Assembly: GCA_034435055.1 (NCBI GenBank)
Contig: DAOTXS010000040.1
Location: 124,001 to 188,000 of the forward strand
Length of the DNA stretch: 64,000 nt
Source: DAOTXS01 sp034435055
Lineage (GTDB): Bacteria > Chloroflexota > Anaerolineae > UBA4142
Direction of reading: 5' to 3'
Below, in pieces: positions 1 to 7,981 of the stretch. The number at the start of each line of letters is the position of its first letter. The first letter of the stretch is position 1. The translations under genes were made by a program, and so were the position numbers. The notes under the pieces were generated by a model. The model was not told the DNA's origin and did not search any database. It worked only from the letters and a program-made list of their open reading frames with translations.

Positions 1-1809
1 ACCATAGTCGTACGGTTCACCCACGACGACGAATGGATGATCGTGATAGTTGTGTTCCGGCGCGGGCGAAGGCAAAAGTGCCCACTCCGGCGAACGTGAT
101 TCCCACACATTACCAACGGCAACTTCGCCGTGTTTGACGCTCCGCACCAAGTTGAACAAAAAGATCAAGATCGACAACGCGATCAAAAAGCCGGAGATGG
201 TGATGATCAGGTGCATGTTGTCGAAACCTTGCGCAGGATCATAATCCGCGATGCGGCGGCGCATTCCCAGCAAGCCGATGTACATCTGACCAAACGTAAC
301 TGCCCAGAACGACGGCGTCATCAAAAAGAAATGTAGTTTGCCCAGCGTCTCGTTCATACGCCGCCCGGTCATTTTGGGAAACCAGTAATAGATTGCCGCG
401 AAGAAGGGAAACACAAATCCGCCGAACATTGTGTTGTGGAAATGACCGACGATCCAGTACGTGTCGTGCAAGTGCAAATCGGTGGCGACGGTTCCGTTGG
501 GCGGACCGGTCAAACCACCGAACAAGAACACGATGATCGCGCCGACGACGAACCACATTGCGGTATCAAGTTTGATTTTCCCTTCCCACAGCGTACCGAC
601 CCACGAAAAGAATTTGACGCCGGTCGGTACCGCGACGAGCAATGTCGAGTACATAAACGGCACGCGCAAATATTCTTCCATCCCGGACGTGAACATGTGA
701 TGCGCCCACACAAAGAAACCGATCACCGCAATCGCGAGCGACGAAAGCGCGATCCATTTGTAACCGAACAGCGGCTTGCGCGCAAAGACTGGCAACAGTT
801 CGCTGATGACGCCGAGACCGGGGAGAACAAAAACGTACACCGCCGGATGCGAGTAGAACCAGAACAGATGTTGGAACAAAATCGCGTTGCCACCTTTTGC
901 CGGGTCGAAAAAGCCCATTCCAAACAATCGTTGAAACATTACCATCATAAACGACAAGCCGATCAACTGCGTCGCGGTCAATTGAATCAACGCGGTCGCC
1001 AGCGCCGCCCACACGAAAATTGGCATCTTGAAGTACGACATTCCCGGCGCGCGCATCCGCATCACCGTCACGATAATATTCAAGCCGCCGAGAATCGACG
1101 ACAAGCCGACGATATAAACGCCGAGGAAAAACATTTGCATTCCAATCGGCGCGCGCGCGGAGAGCGGCGGATAACCGGTCCAGCCGGTATCGAACCCGCC
1201 GAGAAAGAGACTGCTCAACAAGATGACCGCGCCGGGAATATTCAGCCAAAACGCAAACGCGTTCAAACGCGGGAATGCCATATCGTTCGCGCCGATCATC
1301 ATTGGCACGAGATAATTGGACATTGCGCTGACGCCGAGCAAAATCGACGCGATCATCACGATGCCGTGCAGACTCATCATCGTGTTATAGAAGCTGGGGG
1401 TGAGAAATTGCATCCCCGATTGCGCGAGCTCGGTGCGAAAGATGAGCGCAAAGGTGCCAGCGGTAACGAGGAGCAAAACAGAGGTAACGCCGTATTGAAT
1501 GCCGATGACTTTGTGATTGTAATCGACGCCGAAATAACGGAACCAGCCCGGTTTACTGGCGTCCGGTTCGTGATGCTCCGATGTTTCTTCGCCGCGCACC
1601 CATTTCATCCAATCGGTCAGTGCGCCGACGCCGAACAGAAACGCGATAAAACCGACCACCGCGCCAAGCACCGCCGCTGGTTCGCCGGCACTATCTTCCC
1701 ACGCCGACAATCCCAGCAACACGCGCGTGCCAACGATGATGCCAATGCCGATTACCGTTCCGATAATTTGTGCAATTAATCCGCGGACGAGTCCGGTTTT
1801 TAGAAACAC
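1..1809 (-). CDS. ctaD: Cytochrome c oxidase subunit I, A2-type (C-terminus cut by window edge)
   Basis: This is the catalytic subunit of an aa3/caa3-type haem-copper oxidase, which reduces O2 at the haem a3-CuB centre in the cytoplasmic membrane. In the 603 visible residues I see the haem a ligand His148 (MMSLHG), CuB ligand His321 in YSHPAVY with the cross-linking Tyr325, CuB pair His370-His371 (WAHHMF), and the haem a3 and haem a ligands His456 and His458 (GHFH). The family A1 motif GHPEV is replaced by YSHPAV, the hallmark of A2-type oxidases, so the gating Glu is Ala here. The start is the GTG at 1809 behind a GGGGG Shine-Dalgarno. An N-terminal segment of about 90 residues precedes the usual core. 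It follows ctaC by 58 bp, and subunits III/IV presumably lie beyond the edge. Confidence 0.96.
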   Translation of the reverse strand, partial: MFLKTGLVRGLIAQIIGTVIGIGIIVGTRVLLGLSAWEDSAGEPAAVLGAVVGFIAFLFGVGALTDWMKWVRGEETSEHHEPDASKPGWFRYFGVDYNHKVIGIQYGVTSVLLLVTAGTFALIFRTELAQSGMQFLTPSFYNTMMSLHGIVMIASILLGVSAMSNYLVPMMIGANDMAFPRLNAFAFWLNIPGAVILLSSLFLGGFDTGWTGYPPLSARAPIGMQMFFLGVYIVGLSSILGGLNIIVTVMRMRAPGMSYFKMPIFVWAALATALIQLTATQLIGLSFMMVMFQRLFGMGFFDPAKGGNAILFQHLFWFYSHPAVYVFVLPGLGVISELLPVFARKPLFGYKWIALSSLAIAVIGFFVWAHHMFTSGMEEYLRVPFMYSTLLVAVPTGVKFFSWVGTLWEGKIKLDTAMWFVVGAIIVFLFGGLTGPPNGTVATDLHLHDTYWIVGHFHNTMFGGFVFPFFAAIYYWFPKMTGRRMNETLGKLHFFLMTPSFWAVTFGQMYIGLLGMRRRIADYDPAQGFDNMHLIITISGFLIALSILIFLFNLVRSVKHGEVAVGNVWESRSPEWALLPSPAPEHNYHDHPFVVVGEPYDYG

Positions 1810-1814
1810 ACTAC

Positions 1815-1870
1815 CCCCTTCAATTTTCGATTGCCGATTTGATGAATCCAAAATCGCAAATCGAAAATTA
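1815..1870. repeat. AT-rich self-complementary word repeat
   Basis: The ctaC-ctaD gap holds words such as TTCGATTGCCGATT facing AAATCGCAAATCGAAAA. The same words recur near 8.5, 12.9, 37.0 and 42.0 kb. It can fold as an imperfect hairpin and belongs to the operon-spacer words described in the findings. Confidence 0.5.
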
Positions 1871-2878
1871 TTTGATCGTCTTCATAAATTCAATAATGTC
1901 TTTGATTTGCTCATCGGTCAATTGTGCGCCGAGCGTGGCAGGCATCAGATTCGGTTGAAACCCTTTCGTGATTTTCTTGTTCGGCTCCTTGATCGATTCG
2001 ATGATGTACGCGTCGTCCACGGTTACCGATGAGCCGTCCGTCAATTCTTCCTTCTTGCCGAAGAGTGCTTTCCAAGTGGGTCCCACCAACACTTTGCCAT
2101 CGAGCGAATGACACGCGAGGCAGCCAAATTGTTGCGCCCATTTTTGTCCGCGCGCGACCGGGTCGGTGGGAATCGATTCGGCTTCCTTTTTCAGCCACGC
2201 TTCAAAATCGTTCGCCGCCAACACAACGACCGGACTTTCCATATACGCGTGTTGTTGCCCGCACATTTCCGCGCACCGCACTTTGTACTCGCCCAACTTC
2301 GTCGGTGTGATGCGCAATTCCTTCACCATATTGTCGCCCGGCACCGCATCTTGTTTGACGCGAAATTCGGGAACCCAGAACGAATGAATCACGTCGGTCG
2401 ATGTGAGTTTCAAAAGCACTTGGCGATCCTTCGGCAGATTGAGTGTGGTCGAAGTAACGCCGGCTTGCGGATATTCAAACCGCCATTGCCATTGCTGACC
2501 GACGACTTTGACTTCAAGGGCTTGGGGATCGACGCGACGAGTTTCGGCGAGCGCTTGCGCGCCGAGGTACGAAAAATACAGCACCGTGATCAGCGGTCCA
2601 ATCGTCCATAGAATTTCGATGCCGGTGTGTCCTTCGATATGCTTGCCATCGGCGGTCTCGCCCGGCTTGCGGCGAAAGACGACCAAACTATAAACGACAA
2701 AAACAATAATCAGCGAAAAGAGAAAGGCGATGACTTTGAAATGCAAACCAAACAATGTGTCGATGGGCGCGGCTTGCGCGCTTGCCGCGACCGGCAACAA
2801 TTGAATCGATTCGAGTAAAGCCGTAACGCCCACGGTTGCCACGGCAACTAAGATGGCGACGATAATCAAATGCTTCAT
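1868..2878 (-). CDS. ctaC: Cytochrome c oxidase subunit II with fused cytochrome c domain
   Basis: This subunit accepts electrons from cytochrome c and passes them through CuA to subunit I. The 336 residues comprise a hydrophobic N-terminus, two transmembrane helices (about 42-68 and 86-108), a cupredoxin domain with CuA ligands His165, Cys202, Glu204, Cys206, His210 and Met213 (CAEMCGQQHAYM), and a C-terminal class I cytochrome c with CLACH (253-257) and axial Met312 (NLMP). The fused c domain makes this a caa3-type enzyme. ATG 2878 has the Shine-Dalgarno AAAGGTG. It lies 21 bp downstream of ctaB. Confidence 0.96.
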   Translation of the reverse strand: MKHLIIVAILVAVATVGVTALLESIQLLPVAASAQAAPIDTLFGLHFKVIAFLFSLIIVFVVYSLVVFRRKPGETADGKHIEGHTGIEILWTIGPLITVLYFSYLGAQALAETRRVDPQALEVKVVGQQWQWRFEYPQAGVTSTTLNLPKDRQVLLKLTSTDVIHSFWVPEFRVKQDAVPGDNMVKELRITPTKLGEYKVRCAEMCGQQHAYMESPVVVLAANDFEAWLKKEAESIPTDPVARGQKWAQQFGCLACHSLDGKVLVGPTWKALFGKKEELTDGSSVTVDDAYIIESIKEPNKKITKGFQPNLMPATLGAQLTDEQIKDIIEFMKTIK

Positions 2879-2899
2879 ACGACACCTTTCCGATGAAAT

Positions 2900-3814
2900 C
2901 TAGCTAAAGAAAAACGGCAACGCACTGTGGTCGATGACCATCGCAAGGAACAACAGTGCGAGGTACAGATTCGAGTAGATGTACAATTTGCGCGCCGTAC
3001 TTTTTTCGCCGTCGCGCATCAAACGCATCGCAAGTTGGAAAAAACGCCCACCGAGCGCAAGCGCGACGATGAGATAGAACGCGCCCAAAGTACTGACGAA
3101 AAATGGCAACAGAGTTACCGCAATCAACGCAAGCGCGTATCCGACGATTTGCCGGCGCGTCGATGCTTCGCCGCGCGCGACCGGCATCATTGGCACGTTG
3201 ACGTGCGCATAATCTTTGGCGACCAACAGCATCAACGCCCACGTGTGTGGCGGCGTCCACGCGAAAATCACTAGAAACATCAACGCGGCAAGCAAATTCA
3301 ATTCACCGGTTACTGCCGCCCAACCAACGAGCGGGGGAATCGCGCCTGCCGCACCGCCGATGACGACATTGTGCGGCGTGCGGCGTTTCAAGATCAGCGT
3401 ATAGATGACCACATAATAAAATGCGCCGACCAGTGAGAGAAATGCGCTGAGTGGGTTTACACAGACGAACAGCAAACCAAACCCGGACGCAATTGATCCA
3501 AAACCAAAGATCAACGCGCGGTGCGGCGCAATCCGACCGCTAGGAATCGGGCGACGCGCGGTACGTCCCATTTGGGGATCGATGTCGCGGTCAATGTACG
3601 AGTTGAGTGCGTTGGAGCCGCCGGACGTGAGCGCGCCGCCAAGCAGGGTTATAACTAAAATCGAAAAGGGCGGAAATCCGCGCGCGGCAACGAGCATCGC
3701 GGCGAGGGTTGTCGTCAAGAGCAATAAGACAATCCACGGTTTCATCAGCGTGAGATAATCGGAAAGGGTTGCGGTAAAACTCGAGTACGAGGTCTTGACT
3801 TGCGAAACAATCAT
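2900..3814 (-). CDS. ctaB: Protoheme IX farnesyltransferase (haem O synthase)
   Basis: This integral membrane prenyltransferase of the UbiA superfamily converts haem B to haem O, the precursor of the haem A used by the oxidase encoded downstream. The 304 residues contain about nine hydrophobic segments. The family motif reads NALNSYIDRDIDPQMGR (first Asp-rich motif) followed by TARRPIPSGR, and a second loop reads ARGEASTRRQI. It is the first gene of ctaB-ctaC-ctaD. No haem A synthase (ctaA) is visible in the window. Confidence 0.95.
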   Translation of the reverse strand: MIVSQVKTSYSSFTATLSDYLTLMKPWIVLLLLTTTLAAMLVAARGFPPFSILVITLLGGALTSGGSNALNSYIDRDIDPQMGRTARRPIPSGRIAPHRALIFGFGSIASGFGLLFVCVNPLSAFLSLVGAFYYVVIYTLILKRRTPHNVVIGGAAGAIPPLVGWAAVTGELNLLAALMFLVIFAWTPPHTWALMLLVAKDYAHVNVPMMPVARGEASTRRQIVGYALALIAVTLLPFFVSTLGAFYLIVALALGGRFFQLAMRLMRDGEKSTARKLYIYSNLYLALLFLAMVIDHSALPFFFS

Positions 3815-3943
3815 TCAGCAGGACTCCCATCAGTACGAACAATGCCGCCAACCGCAACCGATGAAATCGGATGCGCTGACGGCTCAGTGGTAGATCGGAA
3901 ATTTTGGCAATCAATCGATGCGTTCATGGATGATGAAATGAAA

Positions 3944-3966
3944 AGGCAACGCGGGCGACGTTGCCT
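3944..3966 (-). terminator. Stem-loop between DUF47 gene and ctaB
   Basis: Perfect 8-bp arms (3944-3951 and 3959-3966) enclose a 7-nt loop. On the minus strand the stem is followed by TTTTCATTTC, as in an intrinsic terminator. It lies 86 bp beyond the DUF47 gene but also just downstream of the candidate ctaB promoter. It could therefore end upstream transcripts or form a 5' hairpin on the cox mRNA. Confidence 0.5.
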
Positions 3967-3981
3967 GATTTCAACGGGCGT

Positions 3982-4009
3982 ATTATATGCAAATTGGAGA
4001 GGTTGACAA
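3982..4009 (-). promoter_or_regulatory. Candidate sigma-70 promoter of ctaBCD
   Basis: On the minus strand a TTGTCA -35 (4004-4009) lies 16 bp from a perfect TATAAT -10 (3982-3987). The predicted start near 3975 leaves a leader of about 160 nt before ctaB. That leader begins with the 3944-3966 stem-loop. Confidence 0.5.
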
Positions 4010-4051
4010 GAGGGGGGGGAGATTTTTTAAGGTGGTGATCCGAGTGCGGGT

Positions 4052-4678
4052 TTACGTCATTTTAACAACTACGTCGCCGATAATGTTGGCGGCTTCGTCG
4101 CCGCGATCTGCCGCGTTAGACAAGTGGCGATAGATTTCGCGCATCTTGAAAATCTCCACCACATCTTCGATGGTCTTGGGTTCTTTGAACAGATCGGCAA
4201 CGGCGGAGCGATAAACGCTCTCCGCGCGATTCTCCAACGCTTTGGCGCGAACGGCATGATCAAGCGCAACTTGTGGTCGTTTTTTCAGTTGGACAACGGC
4301 AAGGTATAATTCTTCCGCCGCTTCGCGCAGAATCGAAGTGAAGCGTTGCAAATGTAGGTTGGGCTTGACGCCGAGCGTAACCATCTCGTCGAGCGTGGTG
4401 TAGCCGTAATCGATCACATCGTCAATCGTGCGCGAAAGCGCAAACAAATCTTCCCGGTCAATCGGCGTGACGAACGTGTGATTCAAATCGTCGATCAACA
4501 GCCGGCGCAGTTCGTCCGCTTCTTTTTCGATGGCTTGGAGTCGTTTGGCTTGTGTTTCATCTCCGTCCTTCATATATGCTTCAAGCGCTTCCAAGCCCTC
4601 GCATGTTTTTTTGGCTTGCTCGCCCAGTTGACTGAGAAAGTCGTGTTCGCGTGAGCGAAAAAAATCAAAGAATCCCAT
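4052..4678 (-). CDS. DUF47 family protein (PhoU-like, TIGR00153 type)
   Basis: This all-helical cytoplasmic protein is related to PhoU. Family members usually sit beside Pit phosphate permeases and are thought to modulate phosphate uptake. The 208 residues begin MGFFDFFRSREHDFL, typical of the family, and contain the helical-bundle segment TFVTPIDREDLFALS with the acidic metal-binding patches of this fold. Start ATG 4678 is chosen because GGAGATACT precedes it; a longer reading frame upstream lacks family similarity. No permease gene is adjacent, so the phosphate link is family knowledge only. Confidence 0.85.
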   Translation of the reverse strand: MGFFDFFRSREHDFLSQLGEQAKKTCEGLEALEAYMKDGDETQAKRLQAIEKEADELRRLLIDDLNHTFVTPIDREDLFALSRTIDDVIDYGYTTLDEMVTLGVKPNLHLQRFTSILREAAEELYLAVVQLKKRPQVALDHAVRAKALENRAESVYRSAVADLFKEPKTIEDVVEIFKMREIYRHLSNAADRGDEAANIIGDVVVKMT

Positions 4679-4765
4679 ACTAGTATCTCCATCGAGGATA
4701 ATGCGGCGATGTCGGGCCCGCAATTGACGGCGGTGTGCATGACAGTGCGTCGCTTAGTGCCTGCC

Positions 4766-4795
4766 ATTTTACATCACAACCGCGTTAATATGCAA
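4766..4795 (-). promoter_or_regulatory. Possible promoter of the DUF47 gene
   Basis: Minus-strand TTGCAT (4790-4795) lies 18 bp from TAAAAT (4766-4771), about 80 bp before the DUF47 start. Both boxes deviate from consensus. The rest of the 410-bp divergent gap contains only this and the promoter/leader of the plus-strand operon. Confidence 0.3.
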
Positions 4796-4914
4796 ATTCG
4801 CTCGATTGCACACGTTTGCGATCAGAGCACACGTTTCAAGAATTCTTCGACTGGCGTCATTACAAGAATTCATTTCGCGTCATCCAATCGCCCCCGATTT
4901 TAATGCGTTCGGAC

Positions 4915-4943
4915 TTGAAATATCGGATGTTACAGAGTATACT
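4915..4943 (+). promoter_or_regulatory. Candidate sigma-70 promoter of the thiolase/DUF35 operon
   Basis: TTGAAA (4915-4920) lies 17 bp from TATACT (4938-4943), five of six matches in each box with ideal spacing. The leader of about 140 nt to the ATG at 5089 contains a terminator-like hairpin. Confidence 0.55.
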
Positions 4944-5017
4944 AATTAATAGTGCAAGGTGGCACGCACAAATTCTCGGCTCCAAGGAGGGAAACGAAAT
5001 TCAAAGATTCAGATATT

Positions 5018-5052
5018 TCCAGAGGCGTTCGGACGAGCGCATCTGGATTTTT
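5018..5052 (+). promoter_or_regulatory. Terminator-like hairpin in the operon leader (possible attenuator)
   Basis: Arms TCCAGA (5018-5023) and TCTGGA (5042-5047) enclose an inner GCG/CGC pairing. TTTTTG follows directly at 5048-5053. It lies between the promoter and the first gene, where premature termination could control the operon. I do not recognise a known riboswitch around it. Confidence 0.4.
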
Positions 5053-5088
5053 GTTTAAAGTTCCAAATTTCAACAGAGAGGAGAGCCA

Positions 5089-6240
5089 ATGAAGCGCACA
5101 GTAGACATTGTGGGCGTCGGGTGGAGCGGCTTTCGCTCGATCACACCCGATCTATCGTACAAAGAAATGACATTTGAAGCGGCGACCCGCGCGTACGCCG
5201 ATGCCGGCATCGACGCGCGCAACGATGTGCACGGTTTTGTAACCGCCGCCGAAGATTATCACGAAGGCACGAGCATTTTTGACGAGTACACTCCCGATCA
5301 ACTTGGCGCAATGTTGCGACCGATGCACACGATCTCCGGCGATGGCTTGCACGCGCTTGCCGCCGCGTATATGAACATCGCGTCCGGTTTGATGGATGTC
5401 GTCGTCGTCGAATCGCACAGCAAAGCGTCCAACATTCTCTCGCTCGATCAAATTACCGTGTTTGCTGAAGACCCGACGTTCGAGCGACCGCTGGCAATCA
5501 ATCCGGTCGCGCTGGCAGGGTTGGAAATGCAAATGCTTTTGAGTGCAGGACGATTCACGCTGGAGCAATGCGCGCAGGTTGTCGTGAAAAACAAGAACAA
5601 TGCGCTTGCCAATCCTGCCGCAGCGCACGGCGCGGCAATCGGACGCAAAGCAGTTTTGGAATCGGCAATGATTGCTTCGCCGCTGACGCGCTTGATGGCG
5701 GCGTCGCACGCGGATGGTTGCATCGTTCTTGTCCTCGCCGATTCAGACACCGCAAAACGATTGAAAGGCAAACCCGTTCGCGTCCGCGGCGTCGGTTGGG
5801 CAAACGATACCCCTGCGCTCGATTCGCGCAATTGGATGGATGCCAAGTACGCGCGCAAATCGGCGGAGATGGCGTACCGCGTGGCTGGCATCAAATCGCC
5901 GCGCAGCGAAATTGATTTTGCCGAAGTGGACGACACGTTCGCGTACAAAGAATTGCAACATTTGGAAGCGTTGCAACTGGCAAAGACCGGCGAAGCCGGG
6001 CTTTTAACCGCGCAAGGCGCGACCGAACGCAACGGCGAATTGCCGGTGAACCCGGGTGGCGGTTGTCTCGGACTCGGTTCCTTGCTCGATGCGAACGGAC
6101 TCGCGCGCGTGCTCGAAGTCGTCTTGCAATTACGCGGCGAAGCCGGGTCGCGGCAATTGAAAAAAGCGAAAACCGGGTTGGCGTTCACGTGGCGTGGCGT
6201 GCCGACGACAAGCGGCGCGGCAGTCGTGTTGAGTGCGTAG
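5089..6240 (+). CDS. Thiolase-like protein lacking the catalytic Cys (first of pair)
   Basis: The 383-residue protein has the two-domain thiolase fold of the SCP-x/lipid-transfer group that partners DUF35 proteins. The nucleophile region reads TISGDGLHAL, so Ser83 occupies the Cys position. The NEAF-type motif is DDTF (EVDDTFAYKEL), and the GHPxGATG loop is GLGSLLDANG, so the catalytic His is also missing. It is therefore unlikely to be a standard acetyl-CoA acetyltransferase. Relatives without the Cys act as retro-aldolases (Ltp2 type) or as non-catalytic halves of heteromeric thiolases. Its Shine-Dalgarno is GAGAGGAG. A second thiolase and two DUF35 genes follow, with a GxxExxY gene in between. 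Confidence 0.85.
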   Translation: MKRTVDIVGVGWSGFRSITPDLSYKEMTFEAATRAYADAGIDARNDVHGFVTAAEDYHEGTSIFDEYTPDQLGAMLRPMHTISGDGLHALAAAYMNIASGLMDVVVVESHSKASNILSLDQITVFAEDPTFERPLAINPVALAGLEMQMLLSAGRFTLEQCAQVVVKNKNNALANPAAAHGAAIGRKAVLESAMIASPLTRLMAASHADGCIVLVLADSDTAKRLKGKPVRVRGVGWANDTPALDSRNWMDAKYARKSAEMAYRVAGIKSPRSEIDFAEVDDTFAYKELQHLEALQLAKTGEAGLLTAQGATERNGELPVNPGGGCLGLGSLLDANGLARVLEVVLQLRGEAGSRQLKKAKTGLAFTWRGVPTTSGAAVVLSA

Positions 6241-6244
6241 GATG

Positions 6245-6714
6245 TTTTACCGCTGAGCACGCGGAAAACGCAGAGAAAAAATGGAAAAAGTTTCGAGTGA
6301 GCAATTGAATCAAATCACGGAAGCGACTATTGGCGCGGCGATTCAAGTCCACTGCGCACTGGGTCCTGGCTTGCTCGAATCGGCGTACGAAGCTTGTTTG
6401 GCTTTCGAACTTGCACAACGCGGTTTTAAAGTTGAGCAACAAAAGCCATTGCCCGTTGTGTATCGAGAGGTTCAATTGGATTGTGGATATCGTTTGGATC
6501 TCCTAGTCGAGAACCAAGTGATTGTCGAAATCAAGTCCATCGAATCATTGATGCCCATCCACAAAGCACAACTCCTCTCGTACTTGAAGTTATCGGGCTG
6601 TCACGTTGGTTTGCTCATCAATTTTAATGTGCGAGTCTTGAGAGACGGCATCGTGCGTGTGGTCAATAATTTTCCAGAATCTCAGCGTTCTCAGCGATCT
6701 CTGCGGTGAATTGA
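6245..6714. mobile_element. GxxExxY repeat unit inserted between the two thiolase genes
   Basis: The GxxExxY gene is bracketed by a left arm (6245-6280; TTACCGCTGAG ... AACGCAGAGAAAA) and an inverted right arm (6680-6712; CTCAGCGTTCTCAGCG ... TCTCTGCGGTGAA). It begins right after the first thiolase stop and ends right before the second thiolase's Shine-Dalgarno, so it splits an otherwise compact operon. Arm-only copies occur at 11629, 20524, 27737 and, as a short fragment, 38811. No transposase is visible and no clear target duplication is seen. Confidence 0.55.
6281..6709 (+). CDS. GxxExxY protein (PD-(D/E)XK nuclease fold)
   Basis: A 142-residue protein of the GxxExxY family (TIGR04256 type), whose biochemical role is unknown. 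The name-giving motif is GPGLLESAYEACL. The predicted nuclease core is GYRLDLLVENQ (Asp) followed by VIVEIKS (Glu-x-Lys), the PD-(D/E)XK signature, and IHKAQLLSYLKLSG is the usual C-terminal helix. The start follows the left repeat arm directly and the last residues (QRSQRSLR) are encoded by the right arm. It has no obvious link to thiolase chemistry, so I treat it as cargo or driver of the repeat unit. Confidence 0.88.
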   Translation: MEKVSSEQLNQITEATIGAAIQVHCALGPGLLESAYEACLAFELAQRGFKVEQQKPLPVVYREVQLDCGYRLDLLVENQVIVEIKSIESLMPIHKAQLLSYLKLSGCHVGLLINFNVRVLRDGIVRVVNNFPESQRSQRSLR

Positions 6715-6728
6715 TAAGGAGAAAGAAA

Positions 6729-7895
6729 ATGGGAATGAGACGTGTAGCAGTCGTTGGCGCGGGGATGACTAAATTCGTGCGCCGCGCGCAAGAAACCGGG
6801 CGCGAACTCGCCTGGGAAGCAGTGAGCAAAGCGCTCGAATCGTGCGAGATGACACTTGATCAAATCGATTCGGTTGTGATGGGCACTGCGCCGGATGCGT
6901 TCGACGGCGTGCATATGAAATCGGAATGGCTGTCCGATGGCGCGGGCGCGTGGGGCAAACCGTATATGCGCGGTTACGTTGGCGGCGGCACCGGCGTGTT
7001 TGCGCCAGCGCAAGGTTGGTACCACATCGCGTCCGGTTTGTTCGATACGTGCTTGGTTGTGTGCGAAGAAAAAATGTCGCCGACGCAACCGCATCCGCAA
7101 GCCGCGTTCAATTCGATTTTCGATAATTTCACCGAACGCGCGCTTGGTCCAAACTTGCTGTGGATTTTCGCCATCGAAATGAACGCGTATATGAATCGGT
7201 ATGGGTTGAAGAAAGAGGACATTGCATTGGTCGCGGTCAAGAACAAACGCAACGCCGCCGATCATCCAGCATCGTTGTTGGGCGATGCAAATATCACCGT
7301 GCAAGATATTTTGAATTCCGAAACGCTCGCGTGGCCCGTCCAACGTCTCGATGTTTCGCCGGTAACCGATGGTGCGGTTGCACTCGTTCTTGCGGCAGAA
7401 CCGGTCGCGCGGCGCGTATCGCCCAAGCCGGTGTGGATCGAAGGCGTCGGTTGGTGTCTCGATACCGCGTACTGGACGAATCGCGATTTGTCGTACCCCA
7501 CATACGTCGAAGAAGCGGCGCGACGCGCGTACGCGATGGCGGGCATCAAAGAACCGCGCAAAGAAATTCACATCGCCGAACCGTACGATCCGTTCGATTA
7601 CAAGGAACTGCATCACCTTGAAGGGTTGATGTTGTTCGATAAAGGCAAAGCCCCGGAAGCAACCGCGCTGGGTGTGACGCAACGCAACGGCGATTTGCCG
7701 GTCTGTCCCTCGGGCGGCTTGCTGGGCGTGGGCAATCCGATTGCGGCGGCGGGCTTGATGAAAATCGCCGAACTATTTTGGCAGTTGCGCGGCGAAGCCG
7801 GGAAACGCCAAGTGCCGGGCAATCCGCGGCGCGGCGTCGCGCAAGCCTGGGGCGATTTGATGCAAGTCGGTACGGTCGTGGTGATGGGGAAGTAA
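6729..7895 (+). CDS. Thiolase-like protein lacking the catalytic Cys (second of pair)
   Basis: The 388-residue thiolase-fold protein is paralogous to the gene at 5089. The nucleophile loop reads VGGGTGVFAPA, so the Cys position is Gly86. The C-terminal GHP motif is GNPIAAAG (His to Asn), and the central motif is EPYDPFDYKEL. AALVAVKNK-type and HP segments (LVAVKNKRNAADHP) match the SCP-x branch. With the first thiolase and two DUF35 proteins it probably forms a heteromeric CoA-ester enzyme, possibly a carbon-carbon lyase. The start is ATG 6729 with AAGGAG upstream; a longer frame would include repeat sequence. The substrate cannot be read from the sequence. Confidence 0.85.
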   Translation: MGMRRVAVVGAGMTKFVRRAQETGRELAWEAVSKALESCEMTLDQIDSVVMGTAPDAFDGVHMKSEWLSDGAGAWGKPYMRGYVGGGTGVFAPAQGWYHIASGLFDTCLVVCEEKMSPTQPHPQAAFNSIFDNFTERALGPNLLWIFAIEMNAYMNRYGLKKEDIALVAVKNKRNAADHPASLLGDANITVQDILNSETLAWPVQRLDVSPVTDGAVALVLAAEPVARRVSPKPVWIEGVGWCLDTAYWTNRDLSYPTYVEEAARRAYAMAGIKEPRKEIHIAEPYDPFDYKELHHLEGLMLFDKGKAPEATALGVTQRNGDLPVCPSGGLLGVGNPIAAAGLMKIAELFWQLRGEAGKRQVPGNPRRGVAQAWGDLMQVGTVVVMGK

Positions 7896-7978
7896 AACAA
7901 AATTGCCAAAAGAGCCAATTATGCCAAAGAGTTTGGCGGGTTTGGCAAGTTTGGTAAATTTGACTCATTTGGAGACGA
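7896..7978. repeat. Self-complementary word repeat in operon gap
   Basis: The gap reads as short words (ATTGCCAAAAGAGCCAA) answered by their complement (TTTGGCAAGTTTGGTAAATT). It fills the space between the second thiolase and the first DUF35 gene, leaving only a GGAG Shine-Dalgarno before ATG 7982. Confidence 0.5.
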
Positions 7979-7981
7979 AAT

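Noticed and set aside
436..1779. 447-codon plus-strand frame opposite ctaD
   Set aside because: It is the antisense shadow of cytochrome oxidase subunit I; the translation is Arg/His-rich with no family features.
4003..4030. Plus-strand TTGACA at 4003
   Set aside because: No -10 box at suitable spacing and no plus-strand gene downstream; the same bases serve the minus-strand promoter better.
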